Shown: positions 19,393 to 31,718 of the stretch, piece after piece | How positions within the stretch are numbered: position 1 is the stretch's first letter | Layout: each line of letters starts with the position of its first letter | NCBI GenBank assembly: GCA_020881915.1 | Contig: JAJFPB010000002.1 | Coordinates: forward strand, 5,591,001-5,655,000 | DNA: 64,000 nucleotides | Reading direction: 5' to 3' | From: Paramyrothecium sp. XJ0827 | Lineage: Eukaryota; Ascomycota; Sordariomycetes; Hypocreales; Stachybotryaceae | Translations under genes and position numbers: made by a program | Notes under the pieces: model-generated | Database searches by the model: none | What the model was told of the DNA's origin: nothing | Seen by the model: the letters and a program-made list of their open reading frames with translations, nothing else

Positions 19393-21992
19393 CTAATCTA
19401 CTGACTGTTCGTTTTCAGCATCATTCCTGGGATGCTCAGTTCTGTACCCTTGATCCACTCTCTCCTTGCCCCGGACTTTCGGTCGCATATAGGTCCACCC
19501 ATGGACCCTTTCCATGTGCTGCTTCCAGTTGCTCTCTCTTTTTGACTTGTAAGGGCATGGCTGGAACTTGCACTCGTACATGGTTGGGTTCTGTAAGTGT
19601 CTGTCCTTTATGTGCCTGTCCATTTCCCTTTCCGTTGGCCAGCCATGCTCGTGATATTTGCAAGTCGGAATAGGGCACTTCCAAGGGTGAGTATGTGTTT
19701 CTTCATGCTTAATGCAGTCATCCCACTCTTTGAAGATCTGCAAGCAACCTGGGGTTATGCACTTAAATGTTGGCGCATTGGAAGGAGGTTGTCCTCTTTC
19801 CATCACGAAGATCGGTTTCCGGGGATCGTTTTCGAGGACAATCTTGCTCTGAGGTGCAAAACTGTGATCAGAATCCAAGTTCGTGATGTCCTTAGAAGCT
19901 GTATCAATGGCAAAATTCGGGTCATGAACATGTTCATTTGGATGATTTGAACTTTCAGGAGGGTTCCATTGGCCATTAGGTGCCCAAGCAGTCTTGATGG
20001 TGTTCTGTGAGGATGTGCGCTGCCCATTGAAATCAGTCACCTTGGTAAGGGTTGACTTGGGCACGGAGGCTTGCAAGAGCTTATCGAACTCTGCAGACTG
20101 TGAGGCTTTCATTTGCAGAGCATTTCGATGTACTTGCCATTCAGCAGTAGCAAAATACTCGTCGTTGTACGGCTGTTCATCTACGTTGACTGTGGGGACG
20201 TTCCCAAACCTATGTAAATTTCCACGGATAAGTTCAAGAACCAGTAGGCCAAATTTTCGGTACAGCTCAGGTCCTGGGGACCAGACCTGTATTTGTCAAC
20301 TGCTGTGATTAAAGAGAGCACTGGATAGATGTAGATAGTCTTACCTTGGCACGACGAATCAACAGGACCTCTAGATCCCTAAGCACCATGCCCACGTGCA
20401 TTTGCTTACGAATCTGACGAACCATCCGTGAAAATGGATAAAGGCCTTGCCGACAAATCAATGGCTCAATAATGTGCTCCCGCATTCGATCCATCACCTC
20501 GTTTACCGATGTTGATGGCCCTATTTCCATGGTCTCTGCCATATCAGCTCCATGTTCCGCCTCATCTTGGGAAACAGTCTGCGATGAGGCTAAGCCAGAG
20601 TCTATGTCGGTCCCATCCTCAGAATCGATGTTCGTTGGCAGTATGGTCAGAGCTATCTCCTCCAGATGTCGAGCTAGGTGGACTCGTAGCTGTACTGGCC
20701 CAAGTAAAGATTGGTCCTGGCATATTGGGCAGGACGAGCCTTCAGACACCGAGGAGAACTCATGTTCTTCCCTCATATGGAAGTCCCATTCACTTTTGTT
20801 CAAGAACGGTGTGATCTGTTTGCATTCAACATCAACACAAATGTATGGTTGTAAGTCGGCGAAAAGATGTTTCCTGCGCGAGTGTTTAGCAAAAAAAGCC
20901 CAACAGTTGCGACGGGTGTCTTACTTCCATGCAGATTTGTTTCGGGCAATAATTTTCTTACCACAGCCGACACAGGCGAAAGGGACGCTCTTATCGGCTC
21001 CGTCAGGAAGGGAGGGTAAGCGGATGGAACTTCCTTGACCTCCGTCGTATGATACTACGGTCTCTGCATACAGACTGGCAGGAATGGAGCTGCCGAGAGC
21101 AGAATCATGAAAAGCTGTTGAGGTAGCCTCGCTAGGACCGGTTTGAGAGGCAGTGTGCGGTTTTGCCTCTATCACTTGTTCCACTGGCCTGGAATGTGCC
21201 TCCTTTCTCTCCTGATAGCTGAGCACACGAGTCCAGTTAGCTTTGCCAAGTCGCTCAGCTAAGCCGACCCGACACTCTGGGAATCGCCAACGAATGCGAT
21301 CGACGAAATTGTTTGCCGGATCCCATTCACCAAGCTGTGTTTGGTCGACCACCGCTTCTGTGATGGCTGGTCCCACAGTCTGTTCCGCGAAGCGAGAACC
21401 TAGATCAAGCAGGCATTCGGCATCAGTTTTCAGGTCTTCTGCCACCTCTTCTAGCTCTCCAGCCCCCGCAGATGACAGTGTGTCACTACTTGTTTCACTT
21501 TCGGAGTCTCCCGAATTTTCTGGTCTCGCCAGGTACTTTAGCTCTTCCACCTTGCTCGTAACTGCCACTGATTTCTCATGAAGTAGCTCCTGCTCACTTG
21601 CAGGTAGTATGGACAAAAGACCTGAGGAATGTTAGCCTCTGATGTTAAGCGATCAAGAACTCAATCTCCATACGGCTGCTCAATGTCTGGCAAATGCTGA
21701 AGAGGAGGCGTAGAGTCGAGCGTTTTGCTCTGCGAGATTTGTCCAATGAGGCGTCTATCGAGCCTCCATGAATGGAGAATCCGTCAGCCCAGAGTACAAG
21801 ATAGCTTTGGCTTCGTTGCAAACTGAGAAGAATTGGTCTCTCGTGAGAGGAGTCCTTCGCAAGGCTGTCTAAAATGCCAGAGTACAGCTCGTTGCAGGCC
21901 TTGTAGAGGTTGGCAATCAAAGACGGCTCGCTGACATCTTGCTCCTGTATGACAGCCTTCTGCCATTCGATGATGTGAATAGTTTCGGCCAT
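19393..21992 (-). CDS. Fungal C2H2 zinc-finger protein
   Basis: Four exons, 21992-21674, 21621-20925, 20873-20345 and 20286-19393, with introns of 52, 51 and 58 nt, give 812 aa in one frame. The N-terminal region (MAETIHIIEWQKAV, LYKACNEL, LVLWADGFSI) is the helical head typical of large fungal C2H2 proteins. A first atypical finger array spans the exon 2/3 join (FACVGCGKK, HLFADLQPYICVDVEC, WDFHMREEH, CPIC, HLARHLEEIALTILP). The C-terminus has three more Cys/His fingers (FKCITPGC...HEETH, WKCPIPTC...HIKDRH, YECKFQPC...HMERVH). The long linker is acidic and Ser/Thr-rich. It could bind nucleic acid or be a scaffold. It shares a 336-bp divergent promoter with the DUF7580 gene, so the two may be co-expressed (inference). 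Confidence 0.88.
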
Positions 21993-22328
21993 TCTGCACA
22001 GCGCATTTACGCGAACAGTGCCTCTTGAGTCGAGCCTTAGACTTTGCAAAAGGATCGCATTCTCTACGGAGCAACCGCTCCAAACAATGATGAATCTTCC
22101 TTGGTATGTTTGTGGTACGTCTGTCTGAAAAGCCCATGTTGGGGAGGGGCTCTGCACAAGGCTCTCTGTGCCGTGGCTGTGTCTCCTCTTCTCCGCCCCA
22201 ATTGCACGACATCAACGTCGCCCTGGCGCGTCGGCAAGATGGTTACACTTGTCCGCCTCACTAAACCATCTCCTCTAGAATGTCTTCTCGGGCCAAATAC
22301 TGCTCATGTCTTCTCCCTCGCAGGCACT
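21993..22328. promoter_or_regulatory. Bidirectional promoter region, C2H2 / DUF7580 genes
   Basis: 336 bp between two divergent start codons. No individual site could be assigned. An in-frame ATG at 22239 would shorten it if used for the right-hand gene. Confidence 0.55.
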
Positions 22329-24177
22329 ATGGCTGAGCTAGCTCTCGCAATACTGCCCTTGTGCCTCGCTGCCATCACGGGCATCCAAACAGCAAGGAAG
22401 AAATTGAAAATCCTTCGGCATCATGACAGCGAGATCAAGCGCCTCCGAAAGAAGTTTACAACGCAAACGGACATATTACTCGATGAATTTCAACTGCTGC
22501 TGCAAGACTTTTTGGACGCGAAAGAGGCTGAACAGCTTATCGAAAATGTCGATCATCCACGATGGGATGCGCCAGACTTAGGCGAGCAGATCGAAAGTCA
22601 CCTAGGAAGAAAATTTGGACCATTTCGTGAAGCTGTCGATGACGCCAAAGGCTACATCACATCGCTTAGCGAGAGCTTGGACTCCAAACTAGTAGAACAC
22701 AATTCCCGAAGTCAGGTAAAGATTCCCATTCTGCAATTCGACGAGTAGTGCAGACAGGCCGTGAACTAAATCGAGATGCCTACAGAACATGCGCGGAGCT
22801 GTCGATGTAATGCTGAACAAATCCAAATACGAGTCTCTCATAGACGGGTTGAAGGAATCAAATGGGGAAATTAAACGACTACGAAAAACTGCAGGTAAAA
22901 TCCAGCGTAGTCAGGCAAGAATGCGCACCAAGCGGTCCAGGCCACTGCCGCCCATTTACTTAGAAATCATGCAGCATTCCAAGTCGTTCTACGATGCATT
23001 GAGAAGCTTTTGGTCTTGCTTCCAAGCACAACATACGAGCCATGATGTACGGTTGCTGCTCGACTCAAGGAGCGATGGGAACCTCCGCGTGATTGTTTGC
23101 TATCGCACAAGCCCCGGACTGCAAGCCCAAACGTACGACCTCCAATTGTCATTCCATTTGGTCAACGCTAACCTTATCAATAGTGGTCTAGTAGACTTGC
23201 TTGTGCGGTCGCAAAGCCTGCGACAACTTCACATCCCATTGCCCAGCGCCGATTGTTCCAGTACCTTGGAAACTCATCATGAGACTAGGCCAGACAAAAG
23301 AAGGAAGGTTAGATTTGTGGAAGACTCCGGCAGTTCAAGCAACATTCCTGCACTGGCCAAAGAAACAGACATACTACACGGGTCAAAGTCTGCAACGGAG
23401 CTACAGAACTTATGCTCAATAGGTGATATGTGCTCACACTTTTGCTGCCAAGCCCGCGCCACTCCACTTGATGGCTACCTCGACAGTCCTGACAACCTGA
23501 GGCACCACATGTCTCCCATCTGCAATGCTGAGTGCGACCATAAGAGTTGTCTCAATAAGAAGATTACGCACGAGCCATCCTCCCTGGATTCTGTTTTTCA
23601 ATTTCCCGTTGAGCGCTCCATATCAGTGCCAGATCAAGTTCGCCTGGCATTGAGACTCGTCAAAGGCGTTCTTCAATTTCACTCGACGCCTTGGCTCCAG
23701 CCATACTGGAGGCTTCAGGACCTATCTTACTTCCAAGTTGATGATGGACTGGCCGCCTCTCTGAACATGCTTCATATCGGTACCGAACTCTCGCGGCAGC
23801 AGCAAGAGCAGCAGCAACGGCAACAAGACACACTTATGCTGGAAAGCACAACTGACGTGACGACCGCACAGCTTTGCTACGGCATCCGCAACCTTACCAT
23901 GCATAGTCTTGGTGTTGCATTATTGCAGATCGGGCAGTGGGATACACTGAATGCTGATGACATCGTTGGGGTTAGAAGGGTCGCGGACCTGGCTGGACGC
24001 GATTCACGCCTTGGCTCCAGGTACCAGAAGATTACACAACAGTGTTTGGATTGTGACTTTGGGTTCGGAAAAGATCTCAGCCAGCCGGAACTACAAGCTG
24101 CCATCTACAAAGACGTGGTCTGTGAGCTTGAAGGTTTGATACATTTACTAGAGGGCAAGTCGTCCCTGGGAGATTAG
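22329..24177 (+). CDS. DUF7580-type protein: N-terminal helical domain plus pseudokinase-like C-terminus
   Basis: Exons 22329-22715 and 22786-24177, with a 70-nt GTAAAG intron, give 592 aa. An upstream in-frame ATG at 22239 is less likely. Residues 1-150 start with a hydrophobic helix (LALAILPLCLAAITG) followed by charged amphipathic helices, the usual head of fungal DUF7580 proteins. The middle has SFYDALRSFWSCFQ and the beta-rich DGNLRVIVCYRTSPG. The C-terminal part (DQVRLALRLVKGVLQFHSTPWLQP, then YFQVDD) resembles the alpha-E/catalytic-loop region of a protein kinase without HRD or DFG residues. A Gln-rich stretch lies near residues 475-490. Proteins of this type are expanded in filamentous fungi and are often near HET genes. 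A role in recognition or cell death is inferred, not shown. Confidence 0.82.
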
Positions 24178-24786
24178 ACCAAGCCCACTCACTGCCTCAC
24201 TCACATGATGCATGGTCAGTACTTGCGACGATGGGCTTCGGCAATGATGACGAAAAAAAATAAGAATCTGCTACACTAGCATCGTAGTCGACAACATCGA
24301 CCCCGGAAGAATTAAATTAGGGTCGCTAGATTGATTCGATGTGGTATTTTCGTTGCGGAAACATATTGGTAGCTACCGCAAGTGCCTCAGCTCTTCTTGT
24401 AAGAGGGGTCCTAAATGGTTTAAACAAATTAAAAAAACGTCAACTCCCATCCGCTTTTTGGTTGATTGAGTCATTGCCCAAGTACCCTGAGCGACCCTGA
24501 ATCCATTGTTCCTCTACTCACTTGCAACCGCTAACCAAGGCGGCTCTGCAAGTACCTCCGAGTGCCGGAAGTACCTGATTGAGGTACTGGACAGGGCGTG
24601 ATAAGGCGATAAGATAAGCCAAACACACCCCGCCAAATTGGACCCCGCCAAACGGTTTGGGTTTGGTGTGAGAAATTCTTCTGATTATCCTCCCACCTTC
24701 AATTCCTGTATCGCAACTTCGAAATTTCGCCTGCCAATTGTAACTGCACAGCACCCTTCGCCTTCGCCCTGCAGCAAACTCGAAAC
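24178..24786. other. Upstream region of gua1
   Basis: About 600 bp between a stop and the gua1 start, presumably the gua1 promoter. A repeated CCCCGCCAAA string occurs near 24628-24652. No gene seen. Confidence 0.5.
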
Positions 24787-27700
24787 ATGGCCGGCAACAT
24801 GGAGGTCAAGGCTCCGCACAACGAGTTCGATGTACGTTCATTTCCCTCAAACTCAAACAGACCCAACTTCGCATTGCCTCCGACTGCGGCTCTGTGGAGC
24901 CCTGCCTGCTTGCCTGCGCCCTCACCACGACAACTCGAACGACCAGCTCTAGCCCGAAGCCACCCAGAAACTCGTCGCATATTGTCCTTGATACGAGCCG
25001 AGCACCCAACCCCGAGAAGCCGTTGGCGACCTCGAAGACCATCATTTCTCCCGAGACCATGTCGCTTCCGGGTTTGCGACTGGTCCGCACGAGACAATGG
25101 CGGAGGAACATCACACAACAATGGAGGAATTGGGCACGAGTGACCTCGCCCCGCGATCGAACCCCATTCGACGAAACCAACGATACGAAAACTTGTCCTT
25201 GCTTTGGGTGGCACGGGCAGGCTTGTACAGAGGCATCCGAGCTGGCACACCAAGCGGTGTTGACAGTGTCAGCAGTCAAGGCCAGCATGGAGCACAAGCG
25301 GTCATTTGACTGACTCATCTTCGTTGTTGCCGAAGATATGGAGACTGACAACACGTAATACAGACCATCCTCGTTCTGGATTTCGGCAGCCAGACGAGCC
25401 ACCTCATCCTCCGCCGTCTGCGAAGCCTTCAGGTCTATGCGGAGATGCTGCCATGCAACACCAAGCTCGCCGATCTTCCTTTCAAGCCCAAGGGAATTGT
25501 TCTTTCCGGAGGTAGGTGCTCTCCCGAAGCGGATCCCAGGAGTTGCACGAAAATGTGACTCCATCCGGATGTGTAGTTGCGTTTGCTGACAAAAAGCAGG
25601 ACCCTCTTCTGTCTACGACCCAGACGCACCCCGTAAATCTCCATTCTCACCTCCGATGTTGACTTCCTGTACTGATCATTAAAGACGTCGATCCTGCCGT
25701 TTTTGACCTCGGTGTTCCAATTCTGGGTATCTGGTATGGTCACAACTGTTGCATATGGAATTCCCGTACTAACATAATATGCTCAGCTATGGTTGCCAGG
25801 TAATAACTTTTCCCAATGCTATCTTCCATAACACCTTGGGCACAAAGTGTCTTGAATAAAATCAAACGACACCCGCAAAAAGAGGATGATGTTGATGGAG
25901 ACAAAGGCTGATCAAGTGCTCGTAGGAAATCGCTTGGAGGATCAACGCGGAGAATGTTGACCGTGGAGTGGTTCGAGGTTAGTGTTTCTTGAAGAAGAGA
26001 TTTGCCTACAGCAGCCCAAGGCTGTCTAACACTTTCAACTTCTACAGAGTATGGCCACACCGATGTCAACATCCACAACACGGAAGACACCAGAATCAAC
26101 CGCCTCTTCGCTGGTCTCGGAGACACCATGCACGGTGAGTCTTTCTCACGTTTGATGATTTAGTCACCAAAAAAATCTAACTAATTCCTCCTCTCTATTT
26201 AGCTTACATGAGTCATTTTGACAAACTCCAGAAACTGCCCGCTGAATTTGTTGTGATTGCAAGCACCGCTAACTCTGAGTTTGCTGGAATCGCCCACCAG
26301 ACCAAGCCAATCTATGGTGCGTGACTTGCTCCTTGCTTTGAATAATTTGTAGTGCTTCAATTTGAAGCATGGCTAACTAATGAATCCGTAAAGGCGTGCA
26401 ATTCCACCCCGAGCTAGAGCATGTAAGTGAACGTCCTGCGCTATAGGTCAGCCCTCAATTAATGTTTGTAGACACCTCGTGGCATTGACATCTTGCGCAA
26501 CTTCGCTGTGGATATCTGTGGGGCGCAAACCACCTGGGTCATGAAGAACTTCCTGGAAAAGGAAATCCTTCGCATCAGGACACTTGTTGGTGATACCGCA
26601 CAGGTTATCGGCGGTGTTTCAGGAGGTGTGGATTCGACTGTTGCAGCCAAGCTCATGCAGGAGGCGATTGGTACGATGATTATTGGATCTGTTTGAAATG
26701 TCATAGAAGCTGACGTGCATGCAGGCGATCGATTCCATGCTATTCTCATCGACAACGGTATGAGTCCCCTAAATGGGATTTACGATTAACATAAAACTCA
26801 CATACTTTGTACAGGTGTTATGAGGCTCAACGAATGTGAGCAGGTCAAACAGACCCTCGGCGAGCATCTCGGCATCAACCTGACCGTCGTTGATGGAGCC
26901 GACCTCTTTCTGTCTCGACTAAAGGGTGTCACCGAGCCCGAGAAAAAGCGCAAGGTGATCGGAAAAACTTGTATGTTCACTGCGCAAGGGTAACACAGCT
27001 TGACGATTCAGACGCTCTAACGTGAGAACAGTCATCGATCTCTTCCAGAAAGAAGCGCTCCGAATTGAGCAGGAAGCCGAAAACACACCAAACGCCGGCC
27101 CAATCAACTGGCTTTTGCAAGGCACTGTATGTGTTCTCCCATTCTTACTAGGATCATGCTGACATTGAAACACCTAGCTCTACCCTGATGTGTATGTTAA
27201 GGCCACCACCTTGATAATCCCTCCCAGGCACTAATCATTTCAAATAGAATTGAAAGCGTTTCTTATCGAGGTAGGCACCCACGACATCTATTACCAAAAT
27301 TCCTTTGAATTAGCTAACACGTGCTAGGCCCGAGTGCCACGATCAAGACCCACCACAATGTCGGTGGTCTGCCCGACACACTGAAGGTATGGACTCCGGT
27401 TGCACAGAGCTTTGGTAAATCTTGGTCGTTTTTGGTCACTAATCGTATATGATAGTTGAAATTGATCGAACCACTGCGTGAAATGTAAGTACTTATGGTA
27501 CTCTCCTGAACTTTCGACATTATTGACCCGTTTATAGGTTCAAGGACGAGGTTCGCAAGTTTGGAGCAGAGTTGGGCATCCACAGAGACCTCCTGATGCG
27601 ACACCCCTTCCCTGGGTATGTGCCTTGACCGCATTTTTCGTGGGTCCGCTCTAACGTACAAAATTTCAGCCCCGGTATCGCTATCCGAATCCTGGGTGAG

Positions 27701-28460
27701 GTTACGCCTGAGAGAGTTGCCCTTGCGCGTGCTGCCGACCACATCTTCATCTCCGAGATCAGGGCGGCCGGAGTATACGACGAGGCAAGTCTCTAAGGCT
27801 TAATTTTGGAGAGCTTGGCTAACAAATTTATAGATGAGCCAAGCCTACGTTGCCATCAGTCAAGACAGAGGTGTGTTTCAACATGGGTCCGATTTTATCT
27901 CCACGAACCCCAGCAACTAACAATTGCACAGCTGTGGGTGTCCAAGGTGATGCCCGGGTCTACGGATATATCGGAATGTAAGTCTACCAAATTTGTCTTG
28001 CAATCGATCATCTGCCGTTCTTGCTAGCAGAAGAGGGCTGGGTTCCCGACCCTGTGGAATCTGACCAGCCTGGCTGGAAACGAGCTTGTCACCAACGCCT
28101 ACGTTCACACCCCAAATTGCAAACTTTTCGTTCAACAGTAGCTGACTCAATTCTTAGTCTCCGCGCGGTCAAGACACTTGACTTCATGTCAGCAGAGGTA
28201 CCAAGTGCTTTCCCCTTGGTTGAACTTCCAAGGTCTAACGTTGTCACAGCCTTATGAGTTCGATTTCCGCTTGCTCAAGAAGATTTCGACGCGCATCATC
28301 AACGAGGTGGATGGCATCGCACGCGTGACTTACGATATTACCAGCAAACCTCCTGGTTAGTTATCCCCTAATCCCTATCACCTACGCTATCCTCGTTGGT
28401 CAAGCATGCATTTGAATAACAATCTAATCAATTCTACTAGGCACTATTGAGATGGAATAG
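24787..28460 (+). CDS. gua1: GMP synthase (glutamine-hydrolysing), 24 exons
   Basis: It converts XMP to GMP with ATP and glutamine in the cytosol, the last step of de novo guanine nucleotide synthesis. Joining 24 exons gives 1620 nt (539 aa), close to yeast Gua1 length. The glutaminase half has [22 protein letters not shown], the catalytic Cys in GICYGCQ (about residue 92) and FHPELEH. The ATP-pyrophosphatase half has [13 protein letters not shown]. The dimerisation domain has [24 protein letters not shown] and the end PPGTIEME. Intron 1 is 532 nt, intron 21 is 180 nt and most others are 49-90 nt. Exons as small as 13 nt (25787-25799), 14 nt (27178-27191) and 23 nt (27248-27270) are needed. 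Intron 19 (27785-27833) is GC-AG with the usual GCAAGT donor. Every join keeps conserved motifs in frame. Confidence 0.95.
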
Positions 28461-29164
28461 ACGGGGTCACGAGAGCGTATAGAAGATATTCGTGTTTGCA
28501 TTTTCGAAAAGACGAAAATTAGAAAAATGAAACATTTACGATAGCGCCACCTGGACTTGAATGTGAGCGTCGTTTAGCTGTGCCTTCTCTTAATCGACGC
28601 GGCCTGGGTCCATGTTCCTCGTGATTGGAAAAAATAAAGGAAGAAAAGAGGCTAGTCACGAATCAGCCTTCACAATTGAGGAAAAGGATAGCGGCTTCTT
28701 GAGTGCTTCTGACCCTTTTGTCGTCCCGAGCTCCGCCTTCGGGTTTCTGGAATGGCGCCGCTTAACATGCAGCGAGACTCCTTAGCTAAATAATATTTCT
28801 GGGTCCTGAGGGGAATCTGTTGGGACGTGATGGAAACAGCACCATGAGTAGGACGGGCAGATGATTGAATCTGCAGCCCCTTGGCATTTGACATTTCCAA
28901 GCAGGTACCCGAAATCTATATTAATATCGCCCGCTGTGAGTTGGACGATGTATGATTTGCAAAAAGTGGCGTTCAGTAACGTACCATAGGCAATACGTGA
29001 TATCGCTAGACGTGCGTTGTTGTGCTATAAGTGGTGAGGGTGCCGGATTGGGCGCTATATACGGCATAATACGAGAGCCCCCCTCCCACCCACTGTCTTG
29101 TCGCCTGACTGTATCTTTTCCTTACCAACTTAGTACCATACCTTCAAGGCACCTCATTGTCGCC
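28461..29164. other. Intergenic region
   Basis: Holds the gua1 3' region and the upstream region of the F-box gene. Nothing else recognised. Confidence 0.55.
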
Positions 29165-30683
29165 ATGACGCCCGTCACCACAGAAGAGACCCCGCCGGAG
29201 ATTTGGCGACAAATCTTCGAGCACTTTGAAGTCACAATCAACCGTGAGAGCTGGCCAATGTTCGGGGAACAAAACGACTCTTCTGGCAAGGCCAGCCTTG
29301 TTTCTGCCTGTTTGGTTTGTCGTCGCTTCCGCGCTATCGCCCAACCGATTCTGTATCGCACAGTCATCTTTCAACATTCTAAGCAGTAAAATGATTTTGC
29401 ACGGTTGGCCGGGGTACTCCGAACGAGTCCCGAACTGAGGTCGGCGGTTTGCACGTTGTCCATAGACAACATGGACGACCAAGTCGACCAACCCCCACCG
29501 TATAGTTCGGTGGAGGATTGGATGAGGTTTCCCTTCATCGTTCAGAAGTCGTTTAGCGAGTACGCCGCATTCATGTATGGTCTGACAGCGGGTGTGGGAG
29601 CATTTCACCTTGCTCTACTGCCCAACCTCCAACTATTTGATATTTCTTCCCGTGAAATGGAGATTTTGGGTTGGATGTTCAGGGAGAAAGAAAACCTTGA
29701 GCTCAGAGACGGTTTCCTCCGCGAGCGGGACGAAGCTCGCCTGAGACAGGTAGAAACTGCCAACGAGATGAGCGGGCTGCCAACGGCCCTGCAGCCTTCA
29801 GCCTTTTCAGCTCAAACACCTAAAGGAAATTCGCATCCAATATCCAGAGAACGGTTCTGTCTTTGCTTGGCTAATTAAGCCAATCTTGCTACACCCGCCA
29901 CTCGAGACGCTTCGCGTCAAGGGAATCGAGTGGCTGGGTGAGACTGCCACCACGTTGCAGCAGGCCAAGCAGCCGGTCAATGTCCGCGTCCTAGACTTTG
30001 ACCAGTGTCTCATTGACGCGGAAGGCCTTCAGAATATCCTTCAGAGCGTGCCTAAGGTAGAGAGCTTGTCTATCTATATCACCGATGACAGGTTTAACCA
30101 GCGATATACGAACCCCCGGGATGTGAAGATGGACCTCACCGGGATTGGCAATGTTCTACGGAAAATGGGGGGAAACATCCAAGAGTTAAATTTGTCTTTT
30201 CCTGACAAGCGCAATAGCGATTTGGGCGAACCGGGGTCTTTCCGCAGCTTGACATCTTTGCGGCGTCTGGGAGTCACACATACACAGTTGATCAGACATG
30301 CAGACCCCGACAGAGATTTGAAGAACATGCTGCCAGAATCGCTCGAAACACTACATATATGTGGCGATAGAGAAGACGTATTTAATTACGACCCCGAGGT
30401 CATCGTTCAAGGGACAGTTGCGAAATGTTGTGATCTGTTGGCCGCGGGGAACTCTCCCAACCTACGAGAAGTCAGGATGGGACGCATTGAATACAACGGG
30501 AAGCTTTTGGAACAAGTTGAAGGCTGGACGTGTACCTTGGAACGAACCCCGGGCCCCAACTCAACAACCAATGACACGTTATGGAGGAGGCCACGACATA
30601 CCGGTGACGGTATCAAGACGAGACAGCGAGGCGGTTGGATAACGCAGCACTGGGTGACCTCATACCCCTCCTTCACAATCTAA
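29165..30683 (+). pseudogene. F-box / leucine-rich-repeat-like gene, broken
   Basis: From ATG 29165 an F-box is clear (ETPPEIWRQIFEHFE, then SACLVCRRFRAIAQPILYRTVIF). An in-frame TAA at 29387-29389 interrupts it; the same frame then continues with coherent coding sequence (FARLAGVLRTSPELRSAV). At 29792-29805 a 7-bp tandem duplication (CAGCCTT twice) shifts the frame. Removing one copy would reconnect LQP to FQLKHLKEI and the following LRR-like region (LETLRVKGIEWLG, VESLSIYI, IQELNLSF, SLRRLGVTHTQL). A third frame change near 30515 is possible because the downstream alternate frame looks more natural. F-box proteins recruit substrates to SCF ubiquitin ligases; this copy cannot make a full protein. 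Confidence 0.78.
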
Positions 30684-31718
30684 GTCATCTCATTTCTAAT
30701 TAGGCGGGTTCTGTCAGTTGGGACAGCTCCCTCGTCATGCGCCAACCCTGCTCCCAAGATCTACAACTAGCCTATAGGAGAAAGAGCAATAGCAGAACGC
30801 GGGGAAAAGTTGCGGGGAAGTCTTGGGAGAGACGGCAGCGGGGATACGCGGCATCGCTCCGCCCTTCCACTGCCTTCTGACAACGCGCTGTAGAGCAGCG
30901 ACCACATCTTACAAGAATCCCTTGGGAAGGGATGGTAGCGTTAGAAAACTTGCAACTTCTCGAGGTACTGTTCGTAATTAAAATTGCGCGACTTCGAGAT
31001 CAGGTTGAGGAGTTATCCACTCATCTCCTGTCAACCTTGGCGGCCTGCATAGATCACAGTCTTCATAATATGGTTGGGCTGACTCACTGCTGTCACTTTC
31101 GCAGCGAGACTATCACAGGTGACATTGCCATGCTGCATTATAAGGTCTGACTTTGAGACGCTTGGACACTGCAAAGTGACAAGTAAGAAGCTGTATGTAC
31201 ACTAGAGAGTCGCCCAAAAAAAAAAAAAGTTTGTAAGCAAAGAATAGTGTATCCCCGTCTCTTGTTGCTCATCCATAAGACACATTAGGGTGCACAGAAG
31301 GCTCGGCGATCGTGGCAATAATTTGCTCCACGAAGTCTAACCACATGTTCAGGTACCGTTCTAATTGGGAAAGATTAACCACACTTGCCTTGGGGTCTAA
31401 TCCGCGCAAGTCTCAAATGTGATGCAGCAATTTCGAATTAGGCAAGAGGAACCGGATTCATTTGGGTGGACATGTGGGGATATCGAGGCAGGTAATGCGG
31501 GGTGCTGACGACTAAAGGAAAAGGCTTTGCCTTTGACAGGATGCGCGGGTATCTGGGACTTGCGAATAAGAACCATGTGGTGGACGTATCCTGCACGGTA
31601 GCTCGGTACAAGTAGGCCGAAGGGGAGATGTAAACTTACATATATAACAGGAGAAGATATTGGGTTCGCGTGTAGATGGTAGTTCTATCTATACAAGCTT
31701 ATCCTCCTCACCCTCACC
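30684..31718. other. Intergenic region
   Basis: About 1 kb. Contains a 13-base A run (31216-31228) and a TATA-like element just before the next gene. No gene recognised. Confidence 0.5.
31641..31647 (+). promoter_or_regulatory. TATA-like element of the DUF1593 gene
   Basis: TATATAA about 75 bp upstream of the ATG at 31719. Confidence 0.4.

Noticed and set aside
20472..21038. 188-codon plus-strand frame
   Set aside because: Antisense to exons 2-3 of the C2H2 gene and crosses one of its introns; shadow.
24806..25564. 252-codon minus-strand frame across gua1 intron 1
   Set aside because: Overlaps gua1 exons 1-2 and the long intron in antisense. No recognisable domain; intron 1 splice sites and the gua1 frame explain the region.
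31216..31228. A run as a possible retroposon tail
   Set aside because: No target duplication or upstream retroelement sequence recognised; likewise for the run at 15342-15356.
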